This document shows, one piece after another, positions 44,252 to 52,987 of a stretch of 64,000 nt of DNA; positions within the stretch are counted from its first letter, which is position 1, and the number at the start of each line of letters is the position of its first letter. This DNA comes from UMGS1491 sp944380925 (GTDB lineage: Bacteria > Bacillota > Clostridia > Oscillospirales > Acutalibacteraceae): the NCBI GenBank assembly GCA_944380925.1, contig CALWJD010000001.1, positions 124,001 to 188,000 on the forward strand, written 5' to 3'. The position numbers were made by a program, and so were the translations under genes. The notes under the pieces are model-generated. The model did not search any database. It saw only the letters and a program-made list of their open reading frames with translations, and was not told the DNA's origin.

Positions 44252-44764
44252 TTAAGTTTTACTTTTTCCTTTTAAAGTTCGCACAACTTTTTTTATTTTA
44301 TTTTTAATTTCCACAGGGCCCCATACAACATAAAAATAACTCAAAATACCAAATAAAACTAAACCCAGCAAGCAAACGGGGTGGAGCAATAAAAACAAAA
44401 ACATATTGATATAACAATACATATCATGAAACAAACATATTCCAACCAAAACGGAAAATATAGCAGCCACCAATACCGCACCCGCCGCCACATCTTTTGC
44501 AATTTTTGCAACGACACTATAATTTTCGGATTCTATATCAATCACGTTTTCAATAGCCGTATTAAAAAATTCGGAAATGATCACGAAAGCCATTGTTAAA
44601 AATAAGATGCAATATTTTTCGGCATTTAACTTAAAAAATAGGGAAAGCACCAAAATAGCAACAGAAGCGACAATATGAAACCTCATATGTCGCTCGTTTT
44701 TTAACGTATAAGTTATGCCGTTTATAGCATTTTTAAAGCTCTTGAAAATCTTTAGTATATTCAT
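44252..44764 (-). CDS. dgkA: Diacylglycerol/undecaprenol kinase with C-terminal extension
   Basis: 170 residues from ATG 44764 (an in-frame ATG 12 nt upstream is possible). The first 120 form DgkA: 'GITYTLKNERHMRFH', 'EFFNTAIENVIDI' and 'AKDVAAGAVLVAAIFS', with three membrane helices. In Gram-positives it phosphorylates undecaprenol. About 50 extra residues add one or two more hydrophobic segments and a basic tail, longer than usual. It lies between ybeY and era. Confidence 0.9.
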   Translation of the reverse strand: MNILKIFKSFKNAINGITYTLKNERHMRFHIVASVAILVLSLFFKLNAEKYCILFLTMAFVIISEFFNTAIENVIDIESENYSVVAKIAKDVAAGAVLVAAIFSVLVGICLFHDMYCYINMFLFLLLHPVCLLGLVLFGILSYFYVVWGPVEIKNKIKKVVRTLKGKSKT

Positions 44765-44765
44765 A

Positions 44766-45272
44766 CTAATTTGCATTTAAATATGAAACTGCGTTAGAAA
44801 ATCCAAGTAAATCCAAAACTTTCTCTTCGCGTTCCTTCATATGCATCTTATCAAGTCCGCCTTTTTCGTGATCATAACCAAGCAAGTGAAGAAGTCCGTG
44901 AGCGGTTAAAGCTGCTATTTCTCTTCTCATTGTGTGGCTATAAAGTTCACACTGCTCAACAACTTTTTCCATGGAAATTACTATGTCACCCAAAATTTGC
45001 GCATTGGTTTCGGGGTCGATTTCATATTTTCCGTCCTTACCCATGGGGAAAGAAAGAACATCTGTTGGAACATCTTTATTCCTGTACTGTTTGTTAAGAC
45101 TCTGTATGTAAGGATTATCTACCAAAGTAACGCTGACTTCTGCCGAACCCTTAAAATTTTCCAATTTTAAAACCGCATTGCAGCATCTTCTTATAAGCAT
45201 GCGGATGCCTGTTGGTATCTTTACCTCTTTCTGTCTGTTTACTATTATTACGCGAGTTTTGTCTACGACCAT
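44766..45272 (-). CDS. ybeY: Endoribonuclease YbeY
   Basis: 168 residues from ATG 45272, 9 nt after AGGAAGG; longer in-frame readings lack a site. The zinc-binding motif is 'HGLLHLLGYDH' (HGxLHLxGYDH). 'DVLSFPMG' is also typical. It matures 16S rRNA ends and works with Era, encoded downstream. It is first gene of the operon. Confidence 0.95.
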   Translation of the reverse strand: MVVDKTRVIIVNRQKEVKIPTGIRMLIRRCCNAVLKLENFKGSAEVSVTLVDNPYIQSLNKQYRNKDVPTDVLSFPMGKDGKYEIDPETNAQILGDIVISMEKVVEQCELYSHTMRREIAALTAHGLLHLLGYDHEKGGLDKMHMKEREEKVLDLLGFSNAVSYLNAN

Positions 45273-45538
45273 AAATTCCATCCTTCCTAAAAAATAAAAA
45301 CCAACTTTAGCTAAATCGGAGTTACGATTTAATTCAAAAAACACACAAATTTTTATTGCTTATCAAACATGACGTTAATATGTAAAACACATTTTCGATA
45401 TTTTGGGGCCAAATAACCCACAAAAAGCAACTATACTTTTTGTTTTGTTTAAAGAAATCAAAACGCACAATTACCGACTGAACATTTACAGAACATTCTA
45501 CAAATACTAATTATAAAACTTTTTTAATTTATTGTCAA
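45273..45538 (-). promoter_or_regulatory. Promoter and long leader of the ybeY-recO operon
   Basis: Minus-strand TTGACA (45533-45538)-N17-TATAAT (45510-45515), an exact consensus. It lies about 235 nt upstream of the ybeY start, leaving an unusually long 5' leader with no convincing small gene. The remaining 45539-45604 is empty AT-rich sequence. Confidence 0.75.
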
Positions 45539-45604
45539 ATACTTATCATCTAAAAACCTTTGCGTCTGCGCAATAAAAATTCGGATAATATAAACAAATT
45601 TTAT

Positions 45605-46780
45605 TTACTCAAATGATATTCTCTCCTGCTTGCCTATATCTTTAATACAAGTATACGTTACTTCCAATATATATTCATCATCGGTTTTTGTTTCTTTTAC
45701 ATTCTTTTCCAATATTTTTGCATCTTTAAACCAAGTCTGCTCTTTTTCTGAAATTTTTTCATCTGCTTGCATACGTGCTCCTTCTAAATCGAGGCTACCG
45801 TCACTTAGTTTTTGTTCATATAAAAACTCCTTATAAACTTTAATCGGCAAATCTATTCCAAAAACATTACACGTATCAAGAAAAATTTCTTTACGAAAAT
45901 TTTCATCTGCCCTATTCCAGTTCCACAAAGGAATTTCCAAACCAAAAAGTTTCATTCTAAAGTTTTTTAAAATTTTTCCTGTATCTTCAGCTTTTACGCA
46001 GTGAAGCGGTATTTTTTCAACTATACTTTCACGAGTTTTGGCAAAAACTTTTCCCTCAGCACTTGAAAACCTACTTTTAAGATCCGCCTCCTCACTAACT
46101 CCGCTAATAAGTAACTGACCTTTCGTAACCACATCTCCCACCAAAACCGTTGGCGTTCCTTGGTAGGTTTCCAGCCTTTCTATTTGTCCATCTTGTGCCG
46201 CAACAATATTGCAAAATTCGCCTTGCTTAAGTATCTCCGGTTTATCTACCTTTTCTTTTATTTCAACACTAACTGTACTGCCCTCAATATTAACCGACAT
46301 CCATGATATCTTCCCAATATGCGACATTGTAAATTCTTCAATTTCCGAAGGAACAATTCGGCTTTTTAAAGTTCCTACGGATAATCCCGCAGAATCCAGA
46401 GTATTAATAATTTCATCACTACTAAGCTCGCAATTACCAACAATTTTTATATTCCAAATATATAACGAAAAAAAGTATAAAACAGCTGTAAAGACCAAAA
46501 GCCCTACAACCACTCCCCACCTTTTTCTATGCTTAAACATAAAAAACGGCAGACCGTGCTTGCCACAAAGTCTAACCTTAGAATTTGAAAGGCGGGCTAA
46601 AGAATGAAGTTTTTTGTAATCCCCGGATTTGATTTTTGCTTTAAAATCCGCTCCAATTCTTTTTAAATCCCAAAAATTAATATTATTTTTAACGGAAAGA
46701 TTTATAAATTTTTCCGGGTATCCTCCAACCACCTCGAACGAAACATACCCCGAAATCCACCTTAAAAAATTTAAGACCAA
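45605..46780 (-). CDS. yqfD: Sporulation protein YqfD
   Basis: About 391 residues from TTG 46780, 8 nt after GAGG, giving an N-terminus FLRWISGYVSFEVVGGYPE that matches YqfD. The frame stays open to TTG 46843, overlapping yqfC, and that start cannot be excluded. 'LCGKHGLPFFMFKHRKRWG' precedes one membrane segment (VVVGLLVFTAVLYFFSLYIW), followed by an extracytoplasmic beta-rich part 'IKIVGNCELSSDEI'. YqfD acts in the mother cell during engulfment-stage sporulation, with YqfC. Confidence 0.9.
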   Translation of the reverse strand: MVLNFLRWISGYVSFEVVGGYPEKFINLSVKNNINFWDLKRIGADFKAKIKSGDYKKLHSLARLSNSKVRLCGKHGLPFFMFKHRKRWGVVVGLLVFTAVLYFFSLYIWNIKIVGNCELSSDEIINTLDSAGLSVGTLKSRIVPSEIEEFTMSHIGKISWMSVNIEGSTVSVEIKEKVDKPEILKQGEFCNIVAAQDGQIERLETYQGTPTVLVGDVVTKGQLLISGVSEEADLKSRFSSAEGKVFAKTRESIVEKIPLHCVKAEDTGKILKNFRMKLFGLEIPLWNWNRADENFRKEIFLDTCNVFGIDLPIKVYKEFLYEQKLSDGSLDLEGARMQADEKISEKEQTWFKDAKILEKNVKETKTDDEYILEVTYTCIKDIGKQERISFE

Positions 46781-46829
46781 AAAAATCGCCTCAATATATC
46801 CAATGTAGCTCCAATCCAAAAAACCTTCT

Positions 46830-47138
46830 TTATTCTTCGCCAAACTCTATCGAAGATATTATCCCCTCTACGACCAAAGAATCTACGCTCATGCACTTTA
46901 TTTCAAGATTTTTCCCGAAAAAAGATATGCCCATTTTAGGCGTTTTTATTTTAACAATATTTTCGTCATACTCCTCAATTGTATTGCACCCCTCCACTAT
47001 CACCTCTCGATTACTTTTAATATCCAGGTGAACCGGTGAAAGCATGTTTTTTAGCGCCACTCCACTGAATCCCAAATCGCCAATTTTTCCGGAATGTTTT
47101 TTAATTTTTTTATATTTTGATTCATCTTGAAAAATCAA
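46830..47138 (-). CDS. yqfC: Sporulation protein YqfC
   Basis: 102 residues from TTG 47138 behind GGGTGAATAAAA. 'LSPVHLDIKSNREVIVEGC' and 'DENIVKIKTPKMGISFFGKNLEI' (in parts) match the YqfC/YabP family of small sporulation proteins. It is first in yqfC-yqfD and divergent from ylbJ; both units share the 106-bp intergenic region. Confidence 0.9.
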   Translation of the reverse strand: MIFQDESKYKKIKKHSGKIGDLGFSGVALKNMLSPVHLDIKSNREVIVEGCNTIEEYDENIVKIKTPKMGISFFGKNLEIKCMSVDSLVVEGIISSIEFGEE

Positions 47139-47244
47139 TTTTATTCACCCTCAGCCAAAATCCGATACTATAAATTACTATGACTTTAAAAATGCAAAAA
47201 TCACTAAAACGTGCATATACATTTATGGAAAGGGTGAATAAGCC

Positions 47245-48399
47245 GTGAAATCTATTTCTTTAAGCTTCAAATCTAATATGAAATATACCCCACAAAGCTT
47301 AAAAAATTTATTTTTAAAAATATTCTTGGGAATTCTTTGTTATATCTTGCTTACCCAATCGGAAATCACCGCTCAAAGCATACGGCATGGAATAAGCCTT
47401 TGCGTAGGCACGCTGGTTCCATCACTACTACCTTTTATGATAATAGCTCCTTTTACGGCATATTCGGGAATTTTTGAAAGTCCAAACCGACTTCTTGCAA
47501 AAATTACGGAAAAATTATTTTATCTACCGGGTTACACTTATCCTGCAATTATTTTGAGTTTTATAGGTGGCTATCCGGTTGGAGCAAAAAGCGTCAAAGC
47601 ATTATACGAAAATAAAAAAATAAACAAAGAGCAGCTGAACCGAATGATGTGTTTTTGCGTAAACTCAGGCCCCGCTTTTACGGTAAGCATGCTTGGAAGC
47701 ACACTGCTAAATAATAAAATGATCGGATTAATTATATTTTTAATTCAAATAATGTTGGCGCTTTTAATAGGGATTGTTTGTGCGGCAAAATCAAGGATAT
47801 CTAAAAAAACATTTTATTTCTTAGCTAGTCCATCAAATAATAAAAAAATTAAAATCCGGGAAGCGTTTGTAAATTCGGTTGCTTCAGGCTGCGAATCAAT
47901 AATACAAATGTGCGGAATTGTTATCATATTTATTGCATTTATAGGCATACTTGAAAACTTTAATACATTTGAATTTATATACAATGAAATGCTCTTTTAC
48001 GTACCAAAAAACATATCAAAAACTATTTTAACTTCATTTTTGGAAGTAACATACGGCTGTATATACGCGGCCAAAAGCTCGGCGCCATACTGGATTATGG
48101 CTTTTGGGATAGGGTATGGCGGCATATGCACACATCTACAAATTGCCGCAATCCTCAAAGAAACTAACTTTAAATACTCACAGTTTTGCATATTTAGATT
48201 TATAAACGGAATTCTTTCTGCCTTAGTTTTTTATGCGGTTACACACTTTTTCCCAATTGCTTACCCTACATTTTCCACTATAAGCAAAACTCAATTATCA
48301 ATAAAGCCAAGCTCCACACCAATCGGCAGTATAGCCCTTATATTTCTTTGTTTCTACTTTTTGGCGGACATAAAATTAAATAAAAAATTTAAAAAGTAA
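47245..48399 (+). CDS. ylbJ: Sporulation integral membrane protein YlbJ
   Basis: 384 residues from GTG 47245 behind AAGGGTG. There are about eight membrane segments. Family signs are 'GISLCVGTLVPSLLPFMIIA', 'LSFIGGYPVGAKSV', 'NRMMCFCVNSGPAFTVSMLG' and 'FLEVTYGC', which resemble nucleoside-transporter gates. YlbJ is a mother-cell sporulation protein. The position opposite yqfC/yqfD, also sporulation genes, fits co-regulation. Confidence 0.92.
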   Translation: MKSISLSFKSNMKYTPQSLKNLFLKIFLGILCYILLTQSEITAQSIRHGISLCVGTLVPSLLPFMIIAPFTAYSGIFESPNRLLAKITEKLFYLPGYTYPAIILSFIGGYPVGAKSVKALYENKKINKEQLNRMMCFCVNSGPAFTVSMLGSTLLNNKMIGLIIFLIQIMLALLIGIVCAAKSRISKKTFYFLASPSNNKKIKIREAFVNSVASGCESIIQMCGIVIIFIAFIGILENFNTFEFIYNEMLFYVPKNISKTILTSFLEVTYGCIYAAKSSAPYWIMAFGIGYGGICTHLQIAAILKETNFKYSQFCIFRFINGILSALVFYAVTHFFPIAYPTFSTISKTQLSIKPSSTPIGSIALIFLCFYFLADIKLNKKFKK

Positions 48400-48400
48400 A

Positions 48401-48424
48401 AACGACCGCATTAAACGGTCGCTA
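48401..48424. terminator. Bidirectional terminator between ylbJ and the convergent unknown gene
   Basis: CGACCG / CGGTCG stem with a 7-nt loop. The T run is better on the minus strand (GTTTTTACTTTTT), serving the gene at 48478-49128. Confidence 0.7.
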
Positions 48425-48477
48425 CATAAAACTTTTCATATTTTAATAAATAAAATTTTTAAACCAATAAAACTCAA

Positions 48478-49128
48478 TTATGAAAGATTGGATTTTAACC
48501 CACTCAAACTGTTTTTAAACAGCGTTTCGAAAAACTTCCGTTGTTCGACAAATTCACTATTAAGATCTCCTATCGCTTTATCAACTTTCACACAACTATG
48601 AAAGCCGGGTTCAAGTAACTTATCCACAGTTTCATTTGTCAACGTATAATTTTCTTCTTTCATCTCCGCTAGCACATTGACATCATCATCTTCAAGAATG
48701 GCACTTAAGCTTAAACTATCAAAATAATTTACAGCTTGCTTACCAATATCTTTACCACTTATCTCGCGTTTAAAACCAAGTGTTAAATACACTCTACACT
48801 CTAGCGGTTTGCCTTCCCAACCCTTGTTGTAAGAAGATCCGAGCAATCCCACTACTTTACTATCCAAATTTTTTCCAACGTCACGCAATGATACCCCATC
48901 AGGGCACAAGCCGCAACCCTTAAGGAAACTCTTAAATCCCTTGCACACGTAGTTTAAATGATCCTTCCACAATTTCCAGCGTTCTTCATCAAGAGGCACT
49001 TCATCCGTACATGTAACTGAAAAATAAAGCTTATCATCGCCGAAATCCATTCGTCCTCTTGTTTTTAATCCTTTTTTATCCGCCGCGGAACTTTTCTTAG
49101 TACACAAAAATAATGTTTTCTCTGGCAT
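48478..49128 (-). CDS. Hypothetical protein downstream of the duplicated argS tail
   Basis: 216 residues, not recognised. It is soluble with mixed charge and seven Cys residues (e.g. CKGFKSFLKGCGLC). There is no signal peptide or membrane segment. Pieces such as 'GRMDFGDDKLYFSVTCTDE' and 'CRVYLTLGFKREISGKDIG' look beta-rich and the C-terminus helical. ATG 49128 follows GAAAGGTAGGTAATTA, the same ribosome-binding block as before 24310 and 55306; its first residues MPEKTL recall the MPIKSY of the remnant at 55306. It is controlled by the inverted copy of the argS downstream region. Confidence 0.65.
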   Translation of the reverse strand: MPEKTLFLCTKKSSAADKKGLKTRGRMDFGDDKLYFSVTCTDEVPLDEERWKLWKDHLNYVCKGFKSFLKGCGLCPDGVSLRDVGKNLDSKVVGLLGSSYNKGWEGKPLECRVYLTLGFKREISGKDIGKQAVNYFDSLSLSAILEDDDVNVLAEMKEENYTLTNETVDKLLEPGFHSCVKVDKAIGDLNSEFVEQRKFFETLFKNSLSGLKSNLS

Positions 49129-49240
49129 AATAATTACCTACCTTTCGAAATAAAATAATTTTTTAAAACTCAAATCCATTTCGCATTCACGTTTGTGTCA
49201 ATTATATATATATTGTCAAATGTTTTTATAAATTTTTTTC

Positions 49241-49276
49241 AAAAATAATATGCGCCCGTTTTACCGAGTGCATATT
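49241..49276 (-). terminator. Copy of the argS terminator
   Basis: The AATATGC...GCATATT stem and T tail are identical to the hairpin behind the intact argS at 55170-55205. Confidence 0.8.
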
Positions 49277-49306
49277 TTCATAATATATTTTAAATTTCTA
49301 AAAAAC

Positions 49307-49446
49307 TCAGTTCATAACTTCCGGAGCATCTACTTCGAACATATCTAAGATGTTTTTGATGATTATCCTAACGGCACCACAAAGAGACAATCTTGCGTTC
49401 GTTAGCTCTTTATCATCGGAAATTACTTTACATGATGAATAAAACT
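49307..49446 (-). pseudogene. argS': argS 3' fragment
   Basis: About 46 codons of the ArgRS C-terminus, in frame to the same TGA, as in the intact gene at 53430-55139. A cluster of differences changes RLFLCGAV to RLSLCGAV; the last 36 codons are otherwise the same. No catalytic part is present, so it is a remnant. Confidence 0.85.
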
Positions 49447-49461
49447 AATCGATTGAATAAA

Positions 49462-49490
49462 ACTATACACTATAAATAATATTCTGTCAA
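49462..49490 (-). promoter_or_regulatory. Orphan promoter reading into the argS fragment
   Basis: Minus-strand TTGACA-N17-TATAGT. It lies inside a block (49470-49624) homologous to the promoter region of the double-glycine gene at 56293, but no such gene follows here. Confidence 0.65.
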
Positions 49491-49624
49491 GCCATCAATA
49501 TGTTTTTGTAAAATTAATTTGCAAAACATTTCTGCGGTGATTTTACTTTCGGGGTGACAACTAATTGTTTGGACTTCATATCAACACTGAATATATGATT
49601 TTTGAAAATAAATTTATTGCACAC
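49470..49624 (-). repeat. Diverged inverted copy of the 56083-56235 promoter region
   Basis: Minus-strand 49624-49470 aligns with plus-strand 56083-56235: AAATTTATTTTC, AAAATCATATATTC, ATTAGTT, ATCACC and TTGACA recur in the same order with substitutions and a few gaps. It is older than the adjoining argS repeat. Confidence 0.7.
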
Positions 49625-49625
49625 A

Positions 49626-49661
49626 TAAAAACCACCGCCTGTGATAGGCGACGGCTTTTTA
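49626..49661. terminator. Bidirectional terminator after ansA
   Basis: CCGCCT-GTGAT-AGGCG stem extended by outer pairs, with T runs on both strands; on the minus strand it is 39 nt after the asparaginase stop. Confidence 0.75.
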
Positions 49662-49699
49662 TAGAGCGGTTAATTATAAGCAAACGAATGAAAAAACTA

Positions 49700-50710
49700 T
49701 CAATATTTTTCGAATATTTCTTGAATTTCTTTTATGTTGTTGGTTTTGGTTAGTGCCAAAGAAAGCAATATTCTTGCTTTTTGCGGCGAAAGATTAACAG
49801 AGTAAATACCTTTTGTTTGAGTTTCGCTTTTATCATATGTTATAAGCCCGTTCCCAATTCTGGAACTACGGACAACCGGTATCCCGGATTCCACGATTTT
49901 AGCAATGGCATTATCCCAAGAAGTGCTGCTACCGCCGCTTCCTGCGCCCGCTAAAACAATGCCTTGGCAATTTTTTGAAACATAATTTAGCAAATCTTTT
50001 TCTGCATCTATGTAAAACATTAATATGTCTACTCTGGGTAAGGAGTCTATATTTTCTATATTAAATTCGCTTCCCATGGTGTGGAGTTTTGTAGATGAAT
50101 TAAAAAAGAAAGCTTTATCATCGCGCATATATCCCAAACATCCAAGATCCTTTTGGCTGAATGCATCTGTTCTGAATGTGTTTACCTTTGTAACATCCCT
50201 TGAACCATATATTCCATCCGAAAACACAACCAAAACACCTTTGCCCACGGCTTCTTCATTTTTGGCAAGAGCAACAGCTTGATATAAGTTTAAAGGTCCG
50301 TCTGCGCTCGTTGCGGTGCTTGGACGCATGGAACCTGTTAAAACCACAGGTTTATCCGTTTTTAAAACTAAGTTTAGAAAGTAGGCGGTTTCTTCTAAAG
50401 TATCTGTTCCGTGAGTTATAACTATTCCGTCTACGTCATCTTTTTTGGCTTCTTCATTTATGTATTTTGCGAGCTTTATTAATTTATCAAGAGTCATATC
50501 GCAACTGTCAACATCGAAGATGTTCTTGGAGGTTACATTTGCAAGAGATTTTAGGGCAGGAATTTCCGAAACAAGCTCGTCCACTTTTATTTGAGCCGAA
50601 TCATAGGTGGCAGTTTCGCCTTCTTGTCCTTTGCCCGCTATTGTTCCGCCGGTTCCAATAACCATAATGTTTTTCTGTGGTGCTTCTATTTCTGCAGGTG
50701 TTATATACAT
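49700..50710 (-). CDS. ansA: L-asparaginase, type I/II family
   Basis: 336 residues from the second ATG (50710), 7 nt after AGGAGA; the first ATG touches the site. Catalytic motifs are 'MVIGTGGTIAGKG' and 'VITHGTDTLEETAYF', plus 'KPVVLTGSMRP'. It hydrolyses asparagine to aspartate and ammonia. No signal peptide, so cytoplasmic. It is the leftmost gene in the block flanked by the argS inverted repeats. Confidence 0.93.
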   Translation of the reverse strand: MYITPAEIEAPQKNIMVIGTGGTIAGKGQEGETATYDSAQIKVDELVSEIPALKSLANVTSKNIFDVDSCDMTLDKLIKLAKYINEEAKKDDVDGIVITHGTDTLEETAYFLNLVLKTDKPVVLTGSMRPSTATSADGPLNLYQAVALAKNEEAVGKGVLVVFSDGIYGSRDVTKVNTFRTDAFSQKDLGCLGYMRDDKAFFFNSSTKLHTMGSEFNIENIDSLPRVDILMFYIDAEKDLLNYVSKNCQGIVLAGAGSGGSSTSWDNAIAKIVESGIPVVRSSRIGNGLITYDKSETQTKGIYSVNLSPQKARILLSLALTKTNNIKEIQEIFEKY

Positions 50711-50887
50711 ATGCATTCTCCTAAAAATTGATTGGATTGAGTTTACTATCTTATTATATAATATTACAATAATTTAAAAACTAAATCAACAAAATTTAAA
50801 GTAATTATTTTATTAAAAATAATCTAAAAATTAATCACATAAATAATTTGGGAAAAAATGTAAAAAATGTTGATTTTCTAAATTAAT

Positions 50888-50917
50888 TTAACATTTTTAT
50901 ACCGGTAGTGATATAAT
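50888..50917 (+). promoter_or_regulatory. Promoter of the ddl-murI-DUF1934-argS operon
   Basis: TTAACA-N18-TATAAT with extended TGA, 45 nt before the ddl ATG. Confidence 0.75.
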
Positions 50918-50961
50918 TGATAATGTGTTATATATTACTATTTAGAGTAGGGTGGTTTTTA

Positions 50962-52038
50962 ATGCCTAAAATAAACGTAGGAATTATATTCGGAGGTAGA
51001 TCTTCAGAGCATGATGTTTCAAGAGTTTCTGCTTCAGCAATAATTAGGGGTATCTCAAAAGATAGGTATAACATTTACCAAATTGGGATAACAAAAGAAG
51101 GGGAATGGTTTTTATTTTCCGGAGACGTTTCTGAAATACCAAACGGAGAGTGGGAAGAAAACAAATCAAATAGGAAAGCGTTTATTTCTCCCGATACGTC
51201 TACGAAAGGATTAATGGTTATCGGCGAAGACGGAAAAATGAAATCCATAAAGCTTGATGTTGTAATTCCGGTTCTTCACGGCAAAAATGGCGAAGATGGA
51301 GCGGTGCCTGCGCTCCTTCAGCTGGCGGGTATACCTTTTGTTGGGTGCACCATGGGTGCTGCATCGGCGTGTATGGATAAGGTTATTACGAATTCAATGC
51401 TTACATATCACGGAATAGATAAGGCAAAATTTAATTGGTTTTACGCTTACGATTTTGAAAATGATGCAGAAAAGTATATTGATGAAACAGAAAAGATAAT
51501 AAAAAAATATCCGATGTTTGTAAAACCCGCAAATGCAGGGTCGTCTGTCGGTATAACCAAGGCAAATAATCGAGAAGAGCTTATCGAAAGTGTTTATATT
51601 GCAGCAAGAGAAGATGAAAAAATCTTGGTTGAAGAAGGCATAGAAGGTCAGGAAGTTGAATGTGCGGTTTTGGGAAACAGTGAACTCCTTGCCTCGGTAG
51701 TCGGGGAGATAGCTCCTTCAAATGAATTTTATGATTATGATGCTAAATATTTAAGTGGTTCATCAGAACTTTATATTCCGGCGCATATTTCGGAAGAAAT
51801 TTCAGAAAAAATTAGAGAAACAGCCAAAAAGGCATACAAAGTTATGGGATGTACCGGACTTTCGAGGGTTGATTTTTTTGTTGAACATGGAACGAATAGA
51901 GTTATATTAAATGAAATTAACACTTTCCCGGGATTTAGGGATGATATAAGCATGTACCCAAAACTTATGGAGAAGACGGGGATAAAATTTTCTGAATTGA
52001 TAGATAAATTGATTGCTTTGGCGCTGAGCCGTAAGTAG
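50962..52038 (+). CDS. ddl: D-alanine--D-alanine ligase
   Basis: 358 residues from ATG 50962 behind AGGGTGG; earlier in-frame codons lack a site. 'GIIFGGRSSEHDVSRVSA' is the N-terminal signature, 'GVPFVG'-like 'GIPFVGCTMGAASACMDK' and 'NEINTFPGF' complete the ATP-grasp fold. It makes D-Ala-D-Ala for peptidoglycan; Tyr at the pocket rather than the lactate-ligase signature was not checked in detail. murI follows after 35 nt. Confidence 0.94.
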   Translation: MPKINVGIIFGGRSSEHDVSRVSASAIIRGISKDRYNIYQIGITKEGEWFLFSGDVSEIPNGEWEENKSNRKAFISPDTSTKGLMVIGEDGKMKSIKLDVVIPVLHGKNGEDGAVPALLQLAGIPFVGCTMGAASACMDKVITNSMLTYHGIDKAKFNWFYAYDFENDAEKYIDETEKIIKKYPMFVKPANAGSSVGITKANNREELIESVYIAAREDEKILVEEGIEGQEVECAVLGNSELLASVVGEIAPSNEFYDYDAKYLSGSSELYIPAHISEEISEKIRETAKKAYKVMGCTGLSRVDFFVEHGTNRVILNEINTFPGFRDDISMYPKLMEKTGIKFSELIDKLIALALSRK

Positions 52039-52073
52039 AGGTTTGTTTTCGAGATTTCTTGGAGGTGGTATAG

Positions 52074-52937
52074 GTGAGTCTTTCACAAAATAACGGTATT
52101 GGCAATTTTCAAAATAAAATAAATACAAGCCCCATAGGCATATTTGATTCCGGCGTTGGAGGGCTTACCGTACTTAAAGCCGTGTGTAAGTATATGCCAA
52201 ACGAAAATGTTGTTTATTTTGGTGATACAAATCGCGTCCCCTACGGACAGAGAAGCAAAGAAGAGATAATTAAGTATGCGACCCAAGCAATAAATTTTTT
52301 AAAGTCGAAAGGCGCTAAAGTGATTTTAATTGCTTGCGGTACGGCAACATCATACATATCCTACATAAAAGATATTTTTGGAGAAAAAATCCCCATTTTT
52401 GGGATTATAGAAGCAGCATCGAACAAAGCGGTGGAGGCTACGCATAACGGCAAAATAGGTATTATGTGTACTCCGGTTTCGGCAAAAGTGGGATTATATG
52501 AAAAAAGTATATTGAAGTTAAAGCAGGACTGCAAAGTTTATACGGTGGGATGCCCCATTTTAGCTCCCGTTATCGAAAAAGGTGTTACGGATAAAAACTA
52601 TGATAGAATAGATGTTGCGGTTAAGTTATATGTGGATTCTTTGACTGAACATAATGTTGATACCATAATTTTAGGCTGTACGCATTATCCCATAATAAAG
52701 GATATGATAAAAAATCATGCGGGTGATGACGTTTGTTTAATTGATCCCGGTGAAGCAGTTGCAAACTTATTAAAAAGTGAGCTTGAAAATTTAAATATCG
52801 AAACTCAGGCGTTTGATAAAGGCAATGTGGACTTTTTTGTAAGTGGCGATACGCAAAAGTTTAGTTTATCCGCAAAGCATATATTGGAAATGGACTGCGT
52901 GCCTGTAGTCGGAAAGATTGATATAGAAAAGTATTAA
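52074..52937 (+). CDS. murI: Glutamate racemase
   Basis: 287 residues from GTG 52074 behind GGAGGTGG. 'IGIFDSGVGGLTVLKAV' is typical; the catalytic cysteines are Cys88 (ACGTATS) and Cys202 (GCTHYP). It supplies D-glutamate for peptidoglycan. The N-terminus has about 18 extra residues. It lies between ddl and the DUF1934 gene. Confidence 0.95.
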   Translation: MSLSQNNGIGNFQNKINTSPIGIFDSGVGGLTVLKAVCKYMPNENVVYFGDTNRVPYGQRSKEEIIKYATQAINFLKSKGAKVILIACGTATSYISYIKDIFGEKIPIFGIIEAASNKAVEATHNGKIGIMCTPVSAKVGLYEKSILKLKQDCKVYTVGCPILAPVIEKGVTDKNYDRIDVAVKLYVDSLTEHNVDTIILGCTHYPIIKDMIKNHAGDDVCLIDPGEAVANLLKSELENLNIETQAFDKGNVDFFVSGDTQKFSLSAKHILEMDCVPVVGKIDIEKY

Positions 52938-52987
52938 AAATTAAGATAATAGAGTTTTAGCTTTTGATTTAAAGGTGGGAATTAAAA

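Larger units (their letters stand above)
49129..49446 (-). repeat. Inverted copy of the argS 3' end and downstream control cassette (left arm)
   Basis: Reading the minus strand, 49446-49129 repeats 55000-55305: the last 140 bp of argS, its terminator, TTGACA, a TA run and GAAAGGTAGGTAATTA. From the Val codon of the argS tail to TTGACA (about 165 bp) I find no mismatch. The TA run is one unit shorter than in the right arm, and about 30 bp after it differ (the AAGAAGCA palindrome is absent). This explains most of the 49129-49699 gap. Confidence 0.88.
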
